64,000 nucleotides of DNA, from positions 3,038,001 through 3,102,000 of the forward strand of contig NZ_CP068083.1 in the NCBI RefSeq assembly GCF_016725325.1, read 5' to 3'. Shown here one piece after another: positions 17,713 through 26,768 of this stretch (positions are counted from its first letter, which is position 1; each line of letters begins with the position of its first letter). The DNA comes from Sphingobacterium spiritivorum (GTDB lineage: Bacteria > Bacteroidota > Bacteroidia > Sphingobacteriales > Sphingobacteriaceae). The translations under genes were made by a program, and so were the position numbers. Below the pieces are notes generated by a model. It ran no database searches. It had not been told where the DNA came from and was given only the letters and a program-made list of their open reading frames with translations.

Positions 17713-18894
17713 CTATACTTTTGTTCCAAAAAGTTCTTTAAGAGCATATATTGAAAAAAGGTAAACAGGCAGCTTGACAAAAAGTCTTAATTCCTCCATT
17801 AGGGAAGTTTCATTATGGAGGAAACGAAAAACCTGAGTAGCGTTATTCCGTTGAAACATACTGAATAAAATACGATGACCTTTTTCGGGCTGATCTTTTA
17901 GTATGCGTAATAAAATCCGGTCATAAAAATGAAACCTGTCAAACGTTGAAGAGGAAGCGTACTGATCCAGGGTTTCATTTTGGAGGTGACTGAGTATCTG
18001 GCCGATCTGCTTCTGTATAAAATAAAAAGTATACCCTGTAGATGCCTTACTGCATCCGGCTGCAGTACCCAGATATATAATATTCCCTTTTCGTCTGGGA
18101 AAACGATAGGATGTCATTGGAATCTTACCTTCTTCCGTTTTCGTTATTTCATAGCGATGATTCCCTAAATGCTGATCCAGATATTTTTTCAGATTTCTTT
18201 CAAAGTACTCAGGCGTTTGCAGAACTGAAGTGAATAGCGTGTATTCTATAAGGGCATTATTAGCATCTGAAGGCAATGTATAAAAGAACGCAACATGATT
18301 CTGTTGTTCGGTTCTGAAATCCATAATATCTGCTACATCCTTACGGAATGCTGCGAAATCTGTTTTGACAAAATAACCCTGAAACTGTTGCCAGAGCGTA
18401 TTGACGTTTGAATGCGATAGAAGAGCCGGATCAAAGCGGCTGTCAAAAACGTAGTTTGCAGCAAATCTTCCGGATTTGGTTTTTACTATAAGCTCATTTG
18501 AGGCAGATTGAGTAATATCTGTTACATCATCCTTTACCAATGTAATTTGAGGATGAGATTGAATAATAGTAAAGCAATATGATCTGAAATCTTCTGAAGA
18601 TATAGATTTGTATGTAAAGGGAGAAGTAGGACTTGTAATCTCTTTGTCATCTGCATATAATCTTAGTTTTTGCCAACGCGCATGACATAGAAAGTCAAAA
18701 ATACCATTATTTTCCTCCCAGAATGACCAGGTTCTGTTTGTATACTCTTCAAAGCTGCGGTCTATCAGTAATAATTTTTTACCTGTAGTAAGGAGATAAT
18801 CCTTTAGTGCTATGGCAAGACTCAGACCGGAAAGACCAGCTCCGGTCACAATGTAGTCAAAACTAATGCTGTTGCTTCCGGTTTCTTTCATCAT
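17713..18894 (-). CDS. crtY: Lycopene beta-cyclase (CrtY type)
   Basis: A 393-residue flavoprotein. An N-terminal Rossmann motif DYIVTGAGLSGLSLAIAL (about 13-30) precedes the lycopene-cyclase pattern RTWSFWEE (about 54-61), then GTAAGCSKASTGYTF near the middle of the C-terminal half. It cyclises both ends of lycopene to beta-carotene. Its start overlaps the end of crtZ by 32 bp, so the two are translationally coupled. It is the last gene of the crtI-crtB-idi-crtZ-crtY operon. The length fits the family (about 380-390). Confidence 0.93.
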   Translation of the reverse strand: MMKETGSNSISFDYIVTGAGLSGLSLAIALKDYLLTTGKKLLLIDRSFEEYTNRTWSFWEENNGIFDFLCHARWQKLRLYADDKEITSPTSPFTYKSISSEDFRSYCFTIIQSHPQITLVKDDVTDITQSASNELIVKTKSGRFAANYVFDSRFDPALLSHSNVNTLWQQFQGYFVKTDFAAFRKDVADIMDFRTEQQNHVAFFYTLPSDANNALIEYTLFTSVLQTPEYFERNLKKYLDQHLGNHRYEITKTEEGKIPMTSYRFPRRKGNIIYLGTAAGCSKASTGYTFYFIQKQIGQILSHLQNETLDQYASSSTFDRFHFYDRILLRILKDQPEKGHRILFSMFQRNNATQVFRFLHNETSLMEELRLFVKLPVYLFSIYALKELFGTKV

Positions 18895-19348
18895 CCGCTT
18901 TGATCTTATTTCTGTATTTTTTTTCTACCCATAAGAATCCAAACGATTCGCCGGGATCAGCATTTAAATGCTTATGGTGCATTTTGTGGCCCCATCTCAT
19001 GGCTCTTATATAGCTGTTTTTCGAATTTCTAAACCACTTGATGCGTTGATGAATAATAATATCATGTACAAGAAAGTAAGCAATTCCATATAATAAAATT
19101 CCAGCTGCAACATAACTCAGCCATGGTGTATCGGTTGAATTGCCTCTTTCAAAAAGAATAATACAGGGTATAGCAAAAATTACGGCAAACCAGTCATTCT
19201 TTTCTAATGCTCCGGGAGTCGTCTGGTGATGATCTTTGTGCAGAAACCATAAGAAGCCGTGCATGACATAGCGATGCGTTAGCCAGGTGAGGATCTCCAT
19301 AAAACAGAATGTGAAGAGTGTAAGGAAAATACCCAGAATCCAATGCAT
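18863..19348 (-). CDS. crtZ: Beta-carotene hydroxylase
   Basis: A 161-residue membrane protein of the non-haem di-iron fatty-acid-hydroxylase superfamily. The histidine boxes are in order: HRYVMH (25-30), HKDHH (37-41), HDIIIH in the second half and HKMHHKH near the C-terminus. TM segments surround them. It adds 3- and 3'-hydroxyls to beta-carotene, giving cryptoxanthin and zeaxanthin. It lies between idi (4 bp upstream) and crtY (32-bp overlap). The length matches bacterial CrtZ (about 160-175). Confidence 0.93.
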   Translation of the reverse strand: MHWILGIFLTLFTFCFMEILTWLTHRYVMHGFLWFLHKDHHQTTPGALEKNDWFAVIFAIPCIILFERGNSTDTPWLSYVAAGILLYGIAYFLVHDIIIHQRIKWFRNSKNSYIRAMRWGHKMHHKHLNADPGESFGFLWVEKKYRNKIKADDERNRKQQH

Positions 19349-19352
19349 AATG

Positions 19353-19886
19353 TTAAGATTTAGTATTTAAATGATCCATGTAATGCTGGAAAATAATTTT
19401 GAACCAGATGGTAAACGTCTGCGGTTCCTCTTGTATGCGGGAAGAAATATCATCCAAAGTCATATATGTGTAGGAAGAAACTTCACCGGGATCTGGCATA
19501 ATAGTTCCATTATACGTGCCCACAAAAATATGATCCATTTCATGTTCGATCATGTCGTTATCCAGATTTGCGAAATATTGGAATTTGTACATATAAGATA
19601 AGGGGCAGTCGAATCCCATTTCTTCCTGAAGTCGTCGGTGAGCAGCCTCCAGAGTTGTTTCGTCCGGACTCGGATGACTACAACATGCATTTGTCCACAG
19701 TCCTCCGCTATGATATTTTTTATCTGCCCTTTTCTGTAAGAGCATCTTTCCTTCTGTGTCAAAGATGAGTACTGAAAATGCACGATGTAATATTCCCAGG
19801 CGATGGGCCTGAGATTTAGATATTACTCCTGTTTCTTCATCGTTGATATTGACGGTTATGAGTTCTTGTTCCATAGGTGTTATCAT
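19353..19886 (-). CDS. idi: Isopentenyl-diphosphate isomerase, type I
   Basis: A 177-residue Nudix-fold enzyme interconverting IPP and DMAPP in the cytoplasm. The type I pattern is clear: SQAHRLGILHRAFSVLIF, LLQKRADKKYHSGGLW, then TNACCSHPSP with the catalytic Cys. The Nudix helix is AHRRLQEEMGFDCPLS, and the catalytic Glu region lies further on (MIEHEMDHIF). Two starts are possible, ATG 19886 or ATG 19874; the shorter gives MEQELITVNI. It sits 15 bp after crtB and feeds precursor to carotenoid synthesis. Confidence 0.93.
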   Translation of the reverse strand: MITPMEQELITVNINDEETGVISKSQAHRLGILHRAFSVLIFDTEGKMLLQKRADKKYHSGGLWTNACCSHPSPDETTLEAAHRRLQEEMGFDCPLSYMYKFQYFANLDNDMIEHEMDHIFVGTYNGTIMPDPGEVSSYTYMTLDDISSRIQEEPQTFTIWFKIIFQHYMDHLNTKS

Positions 19887-19901
19887 AATTCTATCATTTA
19901 G

Positions 19902-20753
19902 CTAAGCCAGATTAGTTGCTAACCGGCTTCCCACGCTGATTCTAAGTAAAAGAAATAATTTTTGATAATCAGGTACCCTGATCCTTTTATTTAATATGCT
20001 TTCCGGAGGTAATCGTTTTATTTTTTCGAACAGACACAGGTAATACCTGTACGCTAACAATACACCATATCGGGACTTGGATGGCAGTTGCATTAACCCG
20101 TTAAATGCTTCTTCAAAATCTTTTGTGATCTGTTCTTCAATTTTGATTTTTGTATCCTTATCAAATTGGTCCATCTGAATATCATGAAAATATCTTCGCC
20201 CCAGATCGTAAGTGTCTTCACGAAGATCACGCATGAAATTTACTTTTTGAAAAGCTGCTCCCAATGCCTGAGCGGAAGGAGTAAGTTTTTTGATAAGCTC
20301 CTGATCTCCCTCACAGAAAATATGCAGACACATTAGACCTACAACCTCTGCTGATCCGTAAATATAAGCATTTAGTTCATTTTGATCTTTCCATACTTTC
20401 TTGTCGAGGTCAGCATACATACTTTCAAAAAAAGCATGGATATAATGATGATCAATATCATAAGTATTGACTACCCACTGGAAGCTATGCAGCACCGGAT
20501 TTATACTTACTCCGGACGCTATAGCTCCAAAAGTATCTCTTTTGAAATCGTCCAGTAAACTCTTTTTATCATATCCGTGAAAACTATCAACAATCTCATC
20601 CGCCAATCTCACAAATCCATATATGCTATAGACAGGTCTGTGCAGATCAGAATGTAATACAGATATGGCACTACTGAAGGATGTGCTGTAAAGCTGGGTA
20701 ACCTTTTTGCTGCACAAGCGGGATAGTTCATTGAAGATTTTGAGATTGTCCAT
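19902..20753 (-). CDS. crtB: Phytoene synthase
   Basis: A 283-residue squalene/phytoene synthase-family enzyme. The first Asp-rich motif is DEIVD (52-56) and the second DLRED in FMRDLREDTYDLGRRYF; both coordinate Mg2+ and the diphosphate of GGPP. It condenses two GGPP into 15-cis-phytoene. The N-terminal STSFSSAISVL matches the usual 'T.SFS.A..LL' pattern. It starts 28 bp after crtI. No crtE (GGPP synthase) is in the window, so GGPP must come from elsewhere. Confidence 0.93.
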   Translation of the reverse strand: MDNLKIFNELSRLCSKKVTQLYSTSFSSAISVLHSDLHRPVYSIYGFVRLADEIVDSFHGYDKKSLLDDFKRDTFGAIASGVSINPVLHSFQWVVNTYDIDHHYIHAFFESMYADLDKKVWKDQNELNAYIYGSAEVVGLMCLHIFCEGDQELIKKLTPSAQALGAAFQKVNFMRDLREDTYDLGRRYFHDIQMDQFDKDTKIKIEEQITKDFEEAFNGLMQLPSKSRYGVLLAYRYYLCLFEKIKRLPPESILNKRIRVPDYQKLFLLLRISVGSRLATNLA

Positions 20754-20781
20754 GGGTAGATGTTTATAAGATTTTGAAGGA

Positions 20782-22248
20782 TTACGTTTTACTTAAATAT
20801 CGGGCAACCTGATCCGCAACTATTTTACCGGAAAGCAGGGCAGGAGGTACACCTGGTCCGGGCACAGATAGCTGACCACAGTACAACATATTGTCAACTT
20901 TGCGGTTTTTAAGACTGGGTTTTCCAAATGCGGTCTGACGCAGTGTATTTGCGAGACCATAGGCATTTCCCTTAAAGGCATGATAATCTTCCTTAAAATC
21001 TTTAATGGTATATTTCTTTTGATAGCAGATATGGGGCATTATATCAGTATGAAGTCTTGATTCCATCCTCTTTATTACATTTTCAAAATAAAAGGCTGAA
21101 ACTTCATCTATACCTTTTTCCAGTCCGGACGCTAACGGAATTAACACAAAAAGATTTTCATGTCCTTCCGGTGCCACAGAAGGGTCTGTAACGGAGGGAG
21201 CGCACACATAAAACATAGGCTCTTTCGGCCACTCTTCTTTATCGTATAAGGAGCGTGCATGAGCATTGAAATCACTGTCAAAAAATAAGGTGTGGTGAGT
21301 AAGAGCCAATTTTTTGTTGATTCCCAGATAAAAGATAAGACAGGTGGGAGCCATCTGGCGTTTACTCCAGTAGGTATCATTGTAATTGCGCAGATGAGCT
21401 GGCAGCAACTTTTCCATATAATGATAATCCCCACTCGCAATAACAAAATCTGAATGAAAAGTTTTATCATTAGCTCTTAATCCTTTTACATGTCTTCCTT
21501 CGACCAGCAACTCGTTAATGTCATGATCAAAATAAAAGGACACACCCAATTCTTTAGCCAGTTTATATTGTGCTTCAATAATGTTATACATTCCCCCTTT
21601 AGGATACCAGGTACCGAGAGAAGCATCTGCATAATTCATCAAACTGTACATCGCCGGGATTTTGTCAGGCATTGCCCCAAGGAAAAGCACCGGAAATTTC
21701 ATTAGCTTCTGTAAATATGGATTTTTGAAATACTTATTAACATGACTATCCATATTGGAAAGCAGGTCAAGACGCATCAATGCTTTAAAAATATCCGGTT
21801 GTACATATTCCATTACACTGAAAGAAGGAAATGTAGCATATTTCTTCAGGCCTATTTCATATTTGACAGCTGCATTATGCATAAACTGTCTTAATTTTTG
21901 TTTACTGCCTGATTCTATCGATTCAAATAGGTTTTCCAGTTCCGCCATATTTGCTGGTACAGGCAATTCCATTTCATCAAAAATGACAGTATAGGAAGGA
22001 TCTAAGCGTTGTAAATCATAAAAGTCTGAAACTTCATGATCAAAATCCTGAAAGAAGGATGCGATAATATCCGGCATCCAATACCAGCTGGGGCCCATGT
22101 CGAACACAAATCCTTCTTCCCTGAATTGACGCGCACGACCACCGGGAGTGCTGTTTTTTTCAAAAACAGAAACATTGTGACCTTGTTTTGCCAGATAGCA
22201 GGCTGCGGCAAGACCCGATATTCCTGATCCTATTACTGAAACATCCAT
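20782..22248 (-). CDS. crtI: Phytoene desaturase (CrtI type)
   Basis: A 488-residue FAD-dependent desaturase, first gene of the carotenoid operon. The FAD motif GSGISGLAAACYLAKQGH (about 7-24) is followed by the acidic end of the Rossmann fold (VFEKN) and GGRARQFREEGFVFDMGPSW, highly typical of CrtI. The C-terminal motif YCGQLSVPGPGVPPALLSGK closes the fold. It converts phytoene to lycopene, or to neurosporene depending on the number of steps, which cannot be read from sequence. Length fits the family (about 490). Confidence 0.94.
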   Translation of the reverse strand: MDVSVIGSGISGLAAACYLAKQGHNVSVFEKNSTPGGRARQFREEGFVFDMGPSWYWMPDIIASFFQDFDHEVSDFYDLQRLDPSYTVIFDEMELPVPANMAELENLFESIESGSKQKLRQFMHNAAVKYEIGLKKYATFPSFSVMEYVQPDIFKALMRLDLLSNMDSHVNKYFKNPYLQKLMKFPVLFLGAMPDKIPAMYSLMNYADASLGTWYPKGGMYNIIEAQYKLAKELGVSFYFDHDINELLVEGRHVKGLRANDKTFHSDFVIASGDYHYMEKLLPAHLRNYNDTYWSKRQMAPTCLIFYLGINKKLALTHHTLFFDSDFNAHARSLYDKEEWPKEPMFYVCAPSVTDPSVAPEGHENLFVLIPLASGLEKGIDEVSAFYFENVIKRMESRLHTDIMPHICYQKKYTIKDFKEDYHAFKGNAYGLANTLRQTAFGKPSLKNRKVDNMLYCGQLSVPGPGVPPALLSGKIVADQVARYLSKT

Positions 22249-22252
22249 ATAG

Positions 22253-22282
22253 TTTGATAAAATCCAAATCTTATCAAATATA
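22253..22282 (-). promoter_or_regulatory. crtI promoter region: -7 box and overlapping inverted repeat
   Basis: TATATTTG on the minus strand (22282-22275) matches TAnnTTTG and lies 27 bp before the crtI ATG. An inverted repeat TTTGATAA/TTATCAAA (22253-22260 and 22271-22278, 10-bp spacer) overlaps it. Such a site over the start of transcription would suit a repressor such as the MarR-family protein at 17053. No -33 TTG was found. Confidence 0.4.
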
Positions 22283-22655
22283 GTATTTTTTAATTCTATT
22301 TTTTAGGATATTTGAATTAAAAAAGTTTTAAAACAAACATATTTTATGAAAATTTAGTTTGTTAACATATTTTTAATTTATTTATATGTATTTGTGAAAT
22401 TCAATATTTTTAAAACGTTGGTTGTTTATATACAACAGTATGGAAACCATGATAAAGCAAGACAGACAGGAATAGATATTATGGAGATGGAATCCGAACT
22501 GATAAGGAAAAAAATCCATACGGCCGAATCCGGATGATTTTAATTATCGTAAATAAGAGAAAACTGAAGAAATTAAAATAGGCCTGACATTCCTTTAATG
22601 TCTTAAATGTATTAGGAAACCTTTATTTAATATAGTTTATAGTTAGTGTAGTGGA
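22283..22655. other. AT-rich intergenic region upstream of crtI
   Basis: No gene can be supported. A frame from GTG 22394 to the stop at 22537 would encode 47 residues ending IRKKIHTAESG. It has no visible family and no promoter match, so it is recorded only as a possibility. Confidence 0.35.
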
Positions 22656-22677
22656 GTGGTAAACGTCAGTTTACCAC
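22656..22677 (-). terminator. Hairpin after the RimJ-type acetyltransferase gene
   Basis: A perfect 9-bp stem GTGGTAAAC/GTTTACCAC (22656-22664, 22669-22677) with a 4-nt loop lies 6 bp beyond the stop codon at 22684. There is no clear T-run on either strand, so termination is plausible but not proven. Confidence 0.4.
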
Positions 22678-22683
22678 CCATTC

Positions 22684-23232
22684 TTATTTAACAGAATGGT
22701 TCCATTCCTCTTTTAATATGGAAAATACCACGAGATCCAGATAGATACCATTCACAAACTCGGATTGTCTTGAAATACCTTCCCTTTGAAAACCCAGTCT
22801 TTCAGGTATAGCCTGGCTTTTGGTGTTTTCTACAGCGGCTTTTATCTCTATGCGGTTTAGTCCTAGCTCTGTAAAGGCAAAATCAATAATCTGCTTACAT
22901 GATCGGCTGATGATTCCCTTCCCTTCCATATCTCTGTTTAGCCAATATCCGATAGCCGCACTTTTGTTCGGTTGATTTATATGATGTAGACCGATTCTTC
23001 CTATGATGGTTTGATGTAGGAAAATGACGAAACTGATCTCCTGTTTCTGATCATAAAGATCCATGCAATATTGTATATATTCATCAAAATCTGTTACTTT
23101 CTGCATATTGCTCACCCATGGTAAAAATTTAGAAAGATGAACTCTGTTCTGATCGACGGCTTTAAAGAGTCCGTCTGCATGTTCAGGAGATGTCTGTTGC
23201 AGTTTGATATGTTCATCTATTCTGATTTCCAT
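22684..23232 (-). CDS. RimJ/RimL-type GNAT acetyltransferase
   Basis: A 182-residue single-domain GNAT. Pattern: MEIRIDEHIKLQQTSPEHAD, then IGRIGLHHI, AIGYWLNRDMEGKGIISRSC as the acetyl-CoA pyrophosphate-binding region (GKGIISRSC stands where Q/R-x-x-G-x-G/A is usual), and LNRIEIKAAVENTKSQAIPERLGFQREG near the end. This resembles ribosomal-protein-serine/alanine N-acetyltransferases of the RimJ/L group; the acceptor is not known. It seems monocistronic, divergent from the lipoprotein at 23376. One of five GNAT-like genes scattered through the window. Confidence 0.85.
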   Translation of the reverse strand: MEIRIDEHIKLQQTSPEHADGLFKAVDQNRVHLSKFLPWVSNMQKVTDFDEYIQYCMDLYDQKQEISFVIFLHQTIIGRIGLHHINQPNKSAAIGYWLNRDMEGKGIISRSCKQIIDFAFTELGLNRIEIKAAVENTKSQAIPERLGFQREGISRQSEFVNGIYLDLVVFSILKEEWNHSVK

Positions 23233-23375
23233 TTTTACTATATTTAGTTGTCCTATATCCTTATATTTTAGGGAATTTATATAATTTAATTCGGTTTATT
23301 AGAAAAATATCTTACTTTTCGATTAGGAATTATTATCTGCAGCGGGATCTTATTTTGATGTTATAAACATAAAGA

Positions 23376-24332
23376 ATGAAGAAAAGAAATTTTTGGATCT
23401 GTCATGTTGTTTTACTTCTTTTAATGTCTTGTGCTTCGAGTCGTTCAAAGACTATAAACAGCAATATTCTGACATTAAGAGACAGCTACTGCAAATCTCC
23501 TTTTATCTATGATTATAAGAACGTAGTTCCGTCTTATAATGCGGATTCTATTCTTAACGCTAATGTTTCACTGCGCAAATCCTTCTCTGATCAAAGCATT
23601 TTAATATTGAATGCCTTGGGTAATGTGGATGAGGTGGAGGCTATTATGAAACTGAAAAGTGATTCTACAATGGCATCTCAGTTGAAAATTCTTCAACTCA
23701 AAAACGTAATTAACAATAAAATCAGTATTTCACTGACAGAACTCGATGCTGTTGCTGCTGAGTATGACTGTGAAGGAGAGCGCGTGGCACAAATGGGAAA
23801 TTTCGTAGATAATTTAAATGCCGGCAAATCCAATAAGCTGATATTGTATTCTATCGTAGCTGGAGCTGCAACTTCCATAGCCGGCGGAATAGTCAAAAAT
23901 GATATGTGGAGCGATATTATAGGTATTGGCGGTGGGGTATTGGGAGCTGGGTTTGGATTGGCTACTTTCAATCCTAAAGGCAGAAAAGTAGAATTTATAC
24001 ATGGAAGAAATCTGCTGCGTGATGTATGGCATGAAAAGTTGGAATCCCCTAATTTCCCTCCATTCATCTGGTATATGTTTACGGAAAAGAAATTCTCCAA
24101 CAGAGGTGAAAAATCCTTAATCCAGAATATGAAAGAGAGATGGTTAAAATATCAGTTTGCCGGGGATACTGCGTCTGCTGATCAGTCAGTTATATTCAGT
24201 GATGGAGGTCAATATCTTGCAGAAGACTTACATAACAGAGCGACGATGCTTAATCAGATGCAATCAGCAACGCGTACAATTAATCAGAATATTAGTTATC
24301 TATTGCTGGAGCTGGATAAATTGATTATCTAG
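23376..24332 (+). CDS. Hypothetical lipoprotein
   Basis: A 318-residue predicted lipoprotein. The signal is MKKRNFWICHVVLLLLMSC with the lipobox cysteine at residue 19, followed by ASSRSKT. The middle is helical. A glycine-rich hydrophobic stretch (about 150-190: LYSIVAGAATSIAGGI and GIGGGVLGAGFGLATF) could insert in or contact a membrane. No enzyme motif was recognised. It is not in an operon with the GNAT gene, which is divergent, or with the DUF4287 gene 124 bp downstream. Location is probably the periplasmic face of the outer membrane, but no residue after the Cys decides this. Confidence 0.7.
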   Translation: MKKRNFWICHVVLLLLMSCASSRSKTINSNILTLRDSYCKSPFIYDYKNVVPSYNADSILNANVSLRKSFSDQSILILNALGNVDEVEAIMKLKSDSTMASQLKILQLKNVINNKISISLTELDAVAAEYDCEGERVAQMGNFVDNLNAGKSNKLILYSIVAGAATSIAGGIVKNDMWSDIIGIGGGVLGAGFGLATFNPKGRKVEFIHGRNLLRDVWHEKLESPNFPPFIWYMFTEKKFSNRGEKSLIQNMKERWLKYQFAGDTASADQSVIFSDGGQYLAEDLHNRATMLNQMQSATRTINQNISYLLLELDKLII

Positions 24333-24456
24333 AATTGTTGCATATTAACGAAAATTTTGTTTTCTTGTCATATGAAAAGCACATTAGTCCGGAATGACAT
24401 TATATTTGGTTCCTGTGATACAACAGAAATTAATCTAACATAAAAAATTAACACAG

Positions 24457-24675
24457 ATGTCCTTTCAAGCATATTTAGATAATATTGAAACCAAGACAGG
24501 AAAGAGTCCTGAAGACCTGCAAGCTTTAGCTACGGAAATGGGTTTTGTAGAAAATGGAAAACTCAAGTCTGATATCAAAGCTGCACAGGTATTAGAATGG
24601 CTGAAGACAGACTTTGATCTGGGGCATGGCCATGCAATGTCTATATATGCTTATTTTAAAGGAAAGAGATCTTAA
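24457..24675 (+). CDS. DUF4287 domain small protein
   Basis: A 72-residue protein made of a single DUF4287 domain. The patterns SFQAYLDNIETKTGKSPEDL and DLGHGHAMSIYAYFKG are characteristic. The fold is helical and the function unknown; the family often occurs alone or fused to DUF5655. No export signal. It ends about 80 bp before a strong terminator (24757-24799) and is probably a one-gene unit. Confidence 0.85.
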   Translation: MSFQAYLDNIETKTGKSPEDLQALATEMGFVENGKLKSDIKAAQVLEWLKTDFDLGHGHAMSIYAYFKGKRS

Positions 24676-24756
24676 TCTAACTTAGGTTAGGGAGATACAG
24701 GTTTTCCCAAAAGACCTGTTTATTAAGGAGATATTTTACTCCTATGAAAAACAGAG

Positions 24757-24799
24757 AACCGACAGTGGCATCATAAAAGGATGAAGCTGTCGGTTTTCA
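24757..24799 (+). terminator. Intrinsic terminator after the DUF4287 gene
   Basis: A 9-bp stem AACCGACAG/CTGTCGGTT (24757-24765, 24787-24795) encloses an inner 4-bp stem CATC/GATG. A run of Ts starts at 24794. Confidence 0.7.
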
Positions 24800-24807
24800 T
24801 TTTAATA

Positions 24808-24840
24808 TTGTGCTCATTGTTTATATAAACTGTAATTTTG
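24808..24840 (+). promoter_or_regulatory. Promoter of the threonine aldolase gene
   Basis: TTG (24808-24810), 22 bp, then TAATTTTG (24833-24840) fits the Bacteroidota -33/-7 pattern. Transcription would start near 24846, after the upstream in-frame start at 24810. This supports ATG 24867 as the real start. Confidence 0.5.
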
Positions 24841-24866
24841 CTCCCATATATAAATATTATTGCAGC

Positions 24867-25901
24867 ATGTACAGTTTTAAAAATGATTATTCAGAAGGTG
24901 CCCATCCTCAGATTATAGATCAGCTTGTCCGGACCAATCTTATTCAACAGAACGGTTATAGTGAAGACAGTTATTGTTTTGAAGCGAAAGAAATTTTAAG
25001 AAGGGAACTGAAGAATACAAATGCTGCTATATATTTTGTTTCCGGCGGGACGCAAGCAAATCTTATTAGTATAGCGGCCTTATTACGTCCACACGAGGCT
25101 GTGATCAGTGCAACTACCGGACATATCTTTGCGAATGAAACAGGGGCAATAGAATCTACAGGGCATAAGGTAATCGCTGTAGAAAAGGGAGATGGGAAAT
25201 TAGAGCCTGCGGATATAGAACCTGTGCTGTCCGCACATTCGCTAGCTCCGCATATGGTAAAACCCAGATTGGTTTACATTTCTAATTCCACAGAAATAGG
25301 AACACACTACACAAGAACAGAATTACAGGAGCTATCTGCATGCTGCCGTAAAAATAGCTTACTTCTGTATCTGGACGGAGCCAGACTGGGACACGCACTT
25401 ACTGCCGAAGAAAATGAGTTGACACTGGCGGATATCTCCCGATTTGCAGATGCATTCTATATCGGTGCTACCAAAAATGGCGGACTATTGGGAGAGGCGA
25501 TTGTCCTGCCGGATCCGACTCTTTATCCTGATTTTGACTTTGTGATCAAGCAAAAGGGAGGACTTCTTTCCAAAGGGAGGTTATTGGGAATTCAATTTCT
25601 GGAGTTATTCAGGGACGGCCTCTACTTTAGTCTTGCACAGCATGCTAATACTATGGCAATGAAAATAGCTGAAGCAGTGAAAGAATGTCAATATACTATG
25701 CTTACGGTATCGGTGACCAATCAGATTTTTCCTGTTCTTCCTTTATCTGTTATCGAAGAACTGAGTACCAAGTATGATTTTTATATATGGAAGCAAATTG
25801 ATAAATCACACTCCGCTATTCGACTGATTACATCATGGGCTACAGAAGAGTATTATGTAGATGAATTCATTAAAGATCTGAGGCGTATATCATCGCAATA
25901 A
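24867..25901 (+). CDS. Low-specificity threonine aldolase (PLP, beta-eliminating lyase family)
   Basis: 344 residues from ATG 24867. The frame extends upstream to 24810, but the likely promoter lies in that extension. It is a fold-type I PLP enzyme: MYSFKNDYSEGAHPQI, VSGGTQANLIS, SATTGHIFANETGAIE, DGARLGHAL with the pyridine-binding Asp, and the PLP lysine in GATKNGG (Lys203). Such enzymes cleave threonine/allo-threonine to glycine and acetaldehyde, or act on related beta-hydroxy amino acids. The exact stereospecificity cannot be read. Apparently monocistronic. Confidence 0.85.
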   Translation: MYSFKNDYSEGAHPQIIDQLVRTNLIQQNGYSEDSYCFEAKEILRRELKNTNAAIYFVSGGTQANLISIAALLRPHEAVISATTGHIFANETGAIESTGHKVIAVEKGDGKLEPADIEPVLSAHSLAPHMVKPRLVYISNSTEIGTHYTRTELQELSACCRKNSLLLYLDGARLGHALTAEENELTLADISRFADAFYIGATKNGGLLGEAIVLPDPTLYPDFDFVIKQKGGLLSKGRLLGIQFLELFRDGLYFSLAQHANTMAMKIAEAVKECQYTMLTVSVTNQIFPVLPLSVIEELSTKYDFYIWKQIDKSHSAIRLITSWATEEYYVDEFIKDLRRISSQ

Positions 25902-25986
25902 CAGACAGATTCTTATCCGGAGTGTTTTTGATGTGTGCGAAACCTGTTTTTCGGACAGCAAATGCAAGTAGTCCTATCTTTTTAGA

Positions 25987-26505
25987 TTAGCGCAAATGAT
26001 ACCAGAAGTGGAGTTGATTTTCGTAATCAAAAATCTCTTTTGCTTCAAACCCCAGTTTTTCCAGGACTTTTTTCGAATCCAGATTATTAATGTCCGATAT
26101 CGCGTGGATTGGATAATGAGTCAGATTTGTTTTGGCATATTGCAGACAGGCTTTTCCGCTTTCAGTGGCATAACCCTGACCCCATGCTTCCTGAACAAAA
26201 CGGTATCCGATATCCAGGTAGTCAATATGATTATTCGTCATGACTTTGATCAGTTTAAAACCTGACCATCCGATAAATTCATTGGATTCTTTTTGGATGA
26301 CGGCCCATCTGCCGATTCCATGTTCCTGATATTGTTTTCGTATGAAAGCAATAACTTCAGAAGCCTGTTTTTCCGTTGTCAGCGGCTTTCCGCCGAGGTA
26401 TCTGTGAACTTCCGGATTAGAATCTAATCTGAAAATGCCCTTACAATCAGAATCCTCCAGTTCCCTGATTATTAATCTTTCTGTTTCAATTATTACTTTT
26501 TCCAT
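25987..26505 (-). CDS. RimJ/RimL-type GNAT acetyltransferase
   Basis: A 172-residue GNAT. The N-terminus IIETERLIIRELEDSD is typical of the RimL-like group. The acetyl-CoA loop is in YRFVQEAWGQGYATESGKAC (Q-x-x-G-x-A/G pattern as WGQGYAT), and HAISDINNLDSKKVLEKLGF gives the C-terminal catalytic region. Cytoplasmic; acceptor unknown. It faces the threonine aldolase gene convergently, 85 bp apart, and has no obvious operon partner. Confidence 0.87.
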   Translation of the reverse strand: MEKVIIETERLIIRELEDSDCKGIFRLDSNPEVHRYLGGKPLTTEKQASEVIAFIRKQYQEHGIGRWAVIQKESNEFIGWSGFKLIKVMTNNHIDYLDIGYRFVQEAWGQGYATESGKACLQYAKTNLTHYPIHAISDINNLDSKKVLEKLGFEAKEIFDYENQLHFWYHLR

Positions 26506-26768
26506 GTTAGATATGTCCTAAATTAAAAAAAGTCTCGCTTTACTGCAATACACAGGTTTCAAAAAATAAAAGATTAATGTCAGTTTTCTTAAATCTGAGT
26601 GTAATAATCTGTAAATTAAGGTAAAACGTTGTTAAGATACGTGGCTCTGAAGAAATATGTTGCGCTTAGCTGACAATTCCCTGTGTTTTACTGTGTAAGA
26701 TGGTAATATATGCGGATAGAAATGAAGAAGGGTTGAAATTTGATGAAAGGAGGTGGGATTAAACAGGG

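Noticed and set aside
21141..21470. 109-residue antisense-frame ORF within crtI
   Set aside because: It is a shadow of the well-supported crtI frame, with no independent motif.
22394..22537. 47-residue frame in the crtI upstream region
   Set aside because: GTG start, no family match and no promoter; more likely chance in AT-rich DNA.
24810..24866. N-terminal extension of the threonine aldolase frame
   Set aside because: The likely promoter (24808-24840) lies inside it and the sequence has no family similarity; ATG 24867 gives the normal start.
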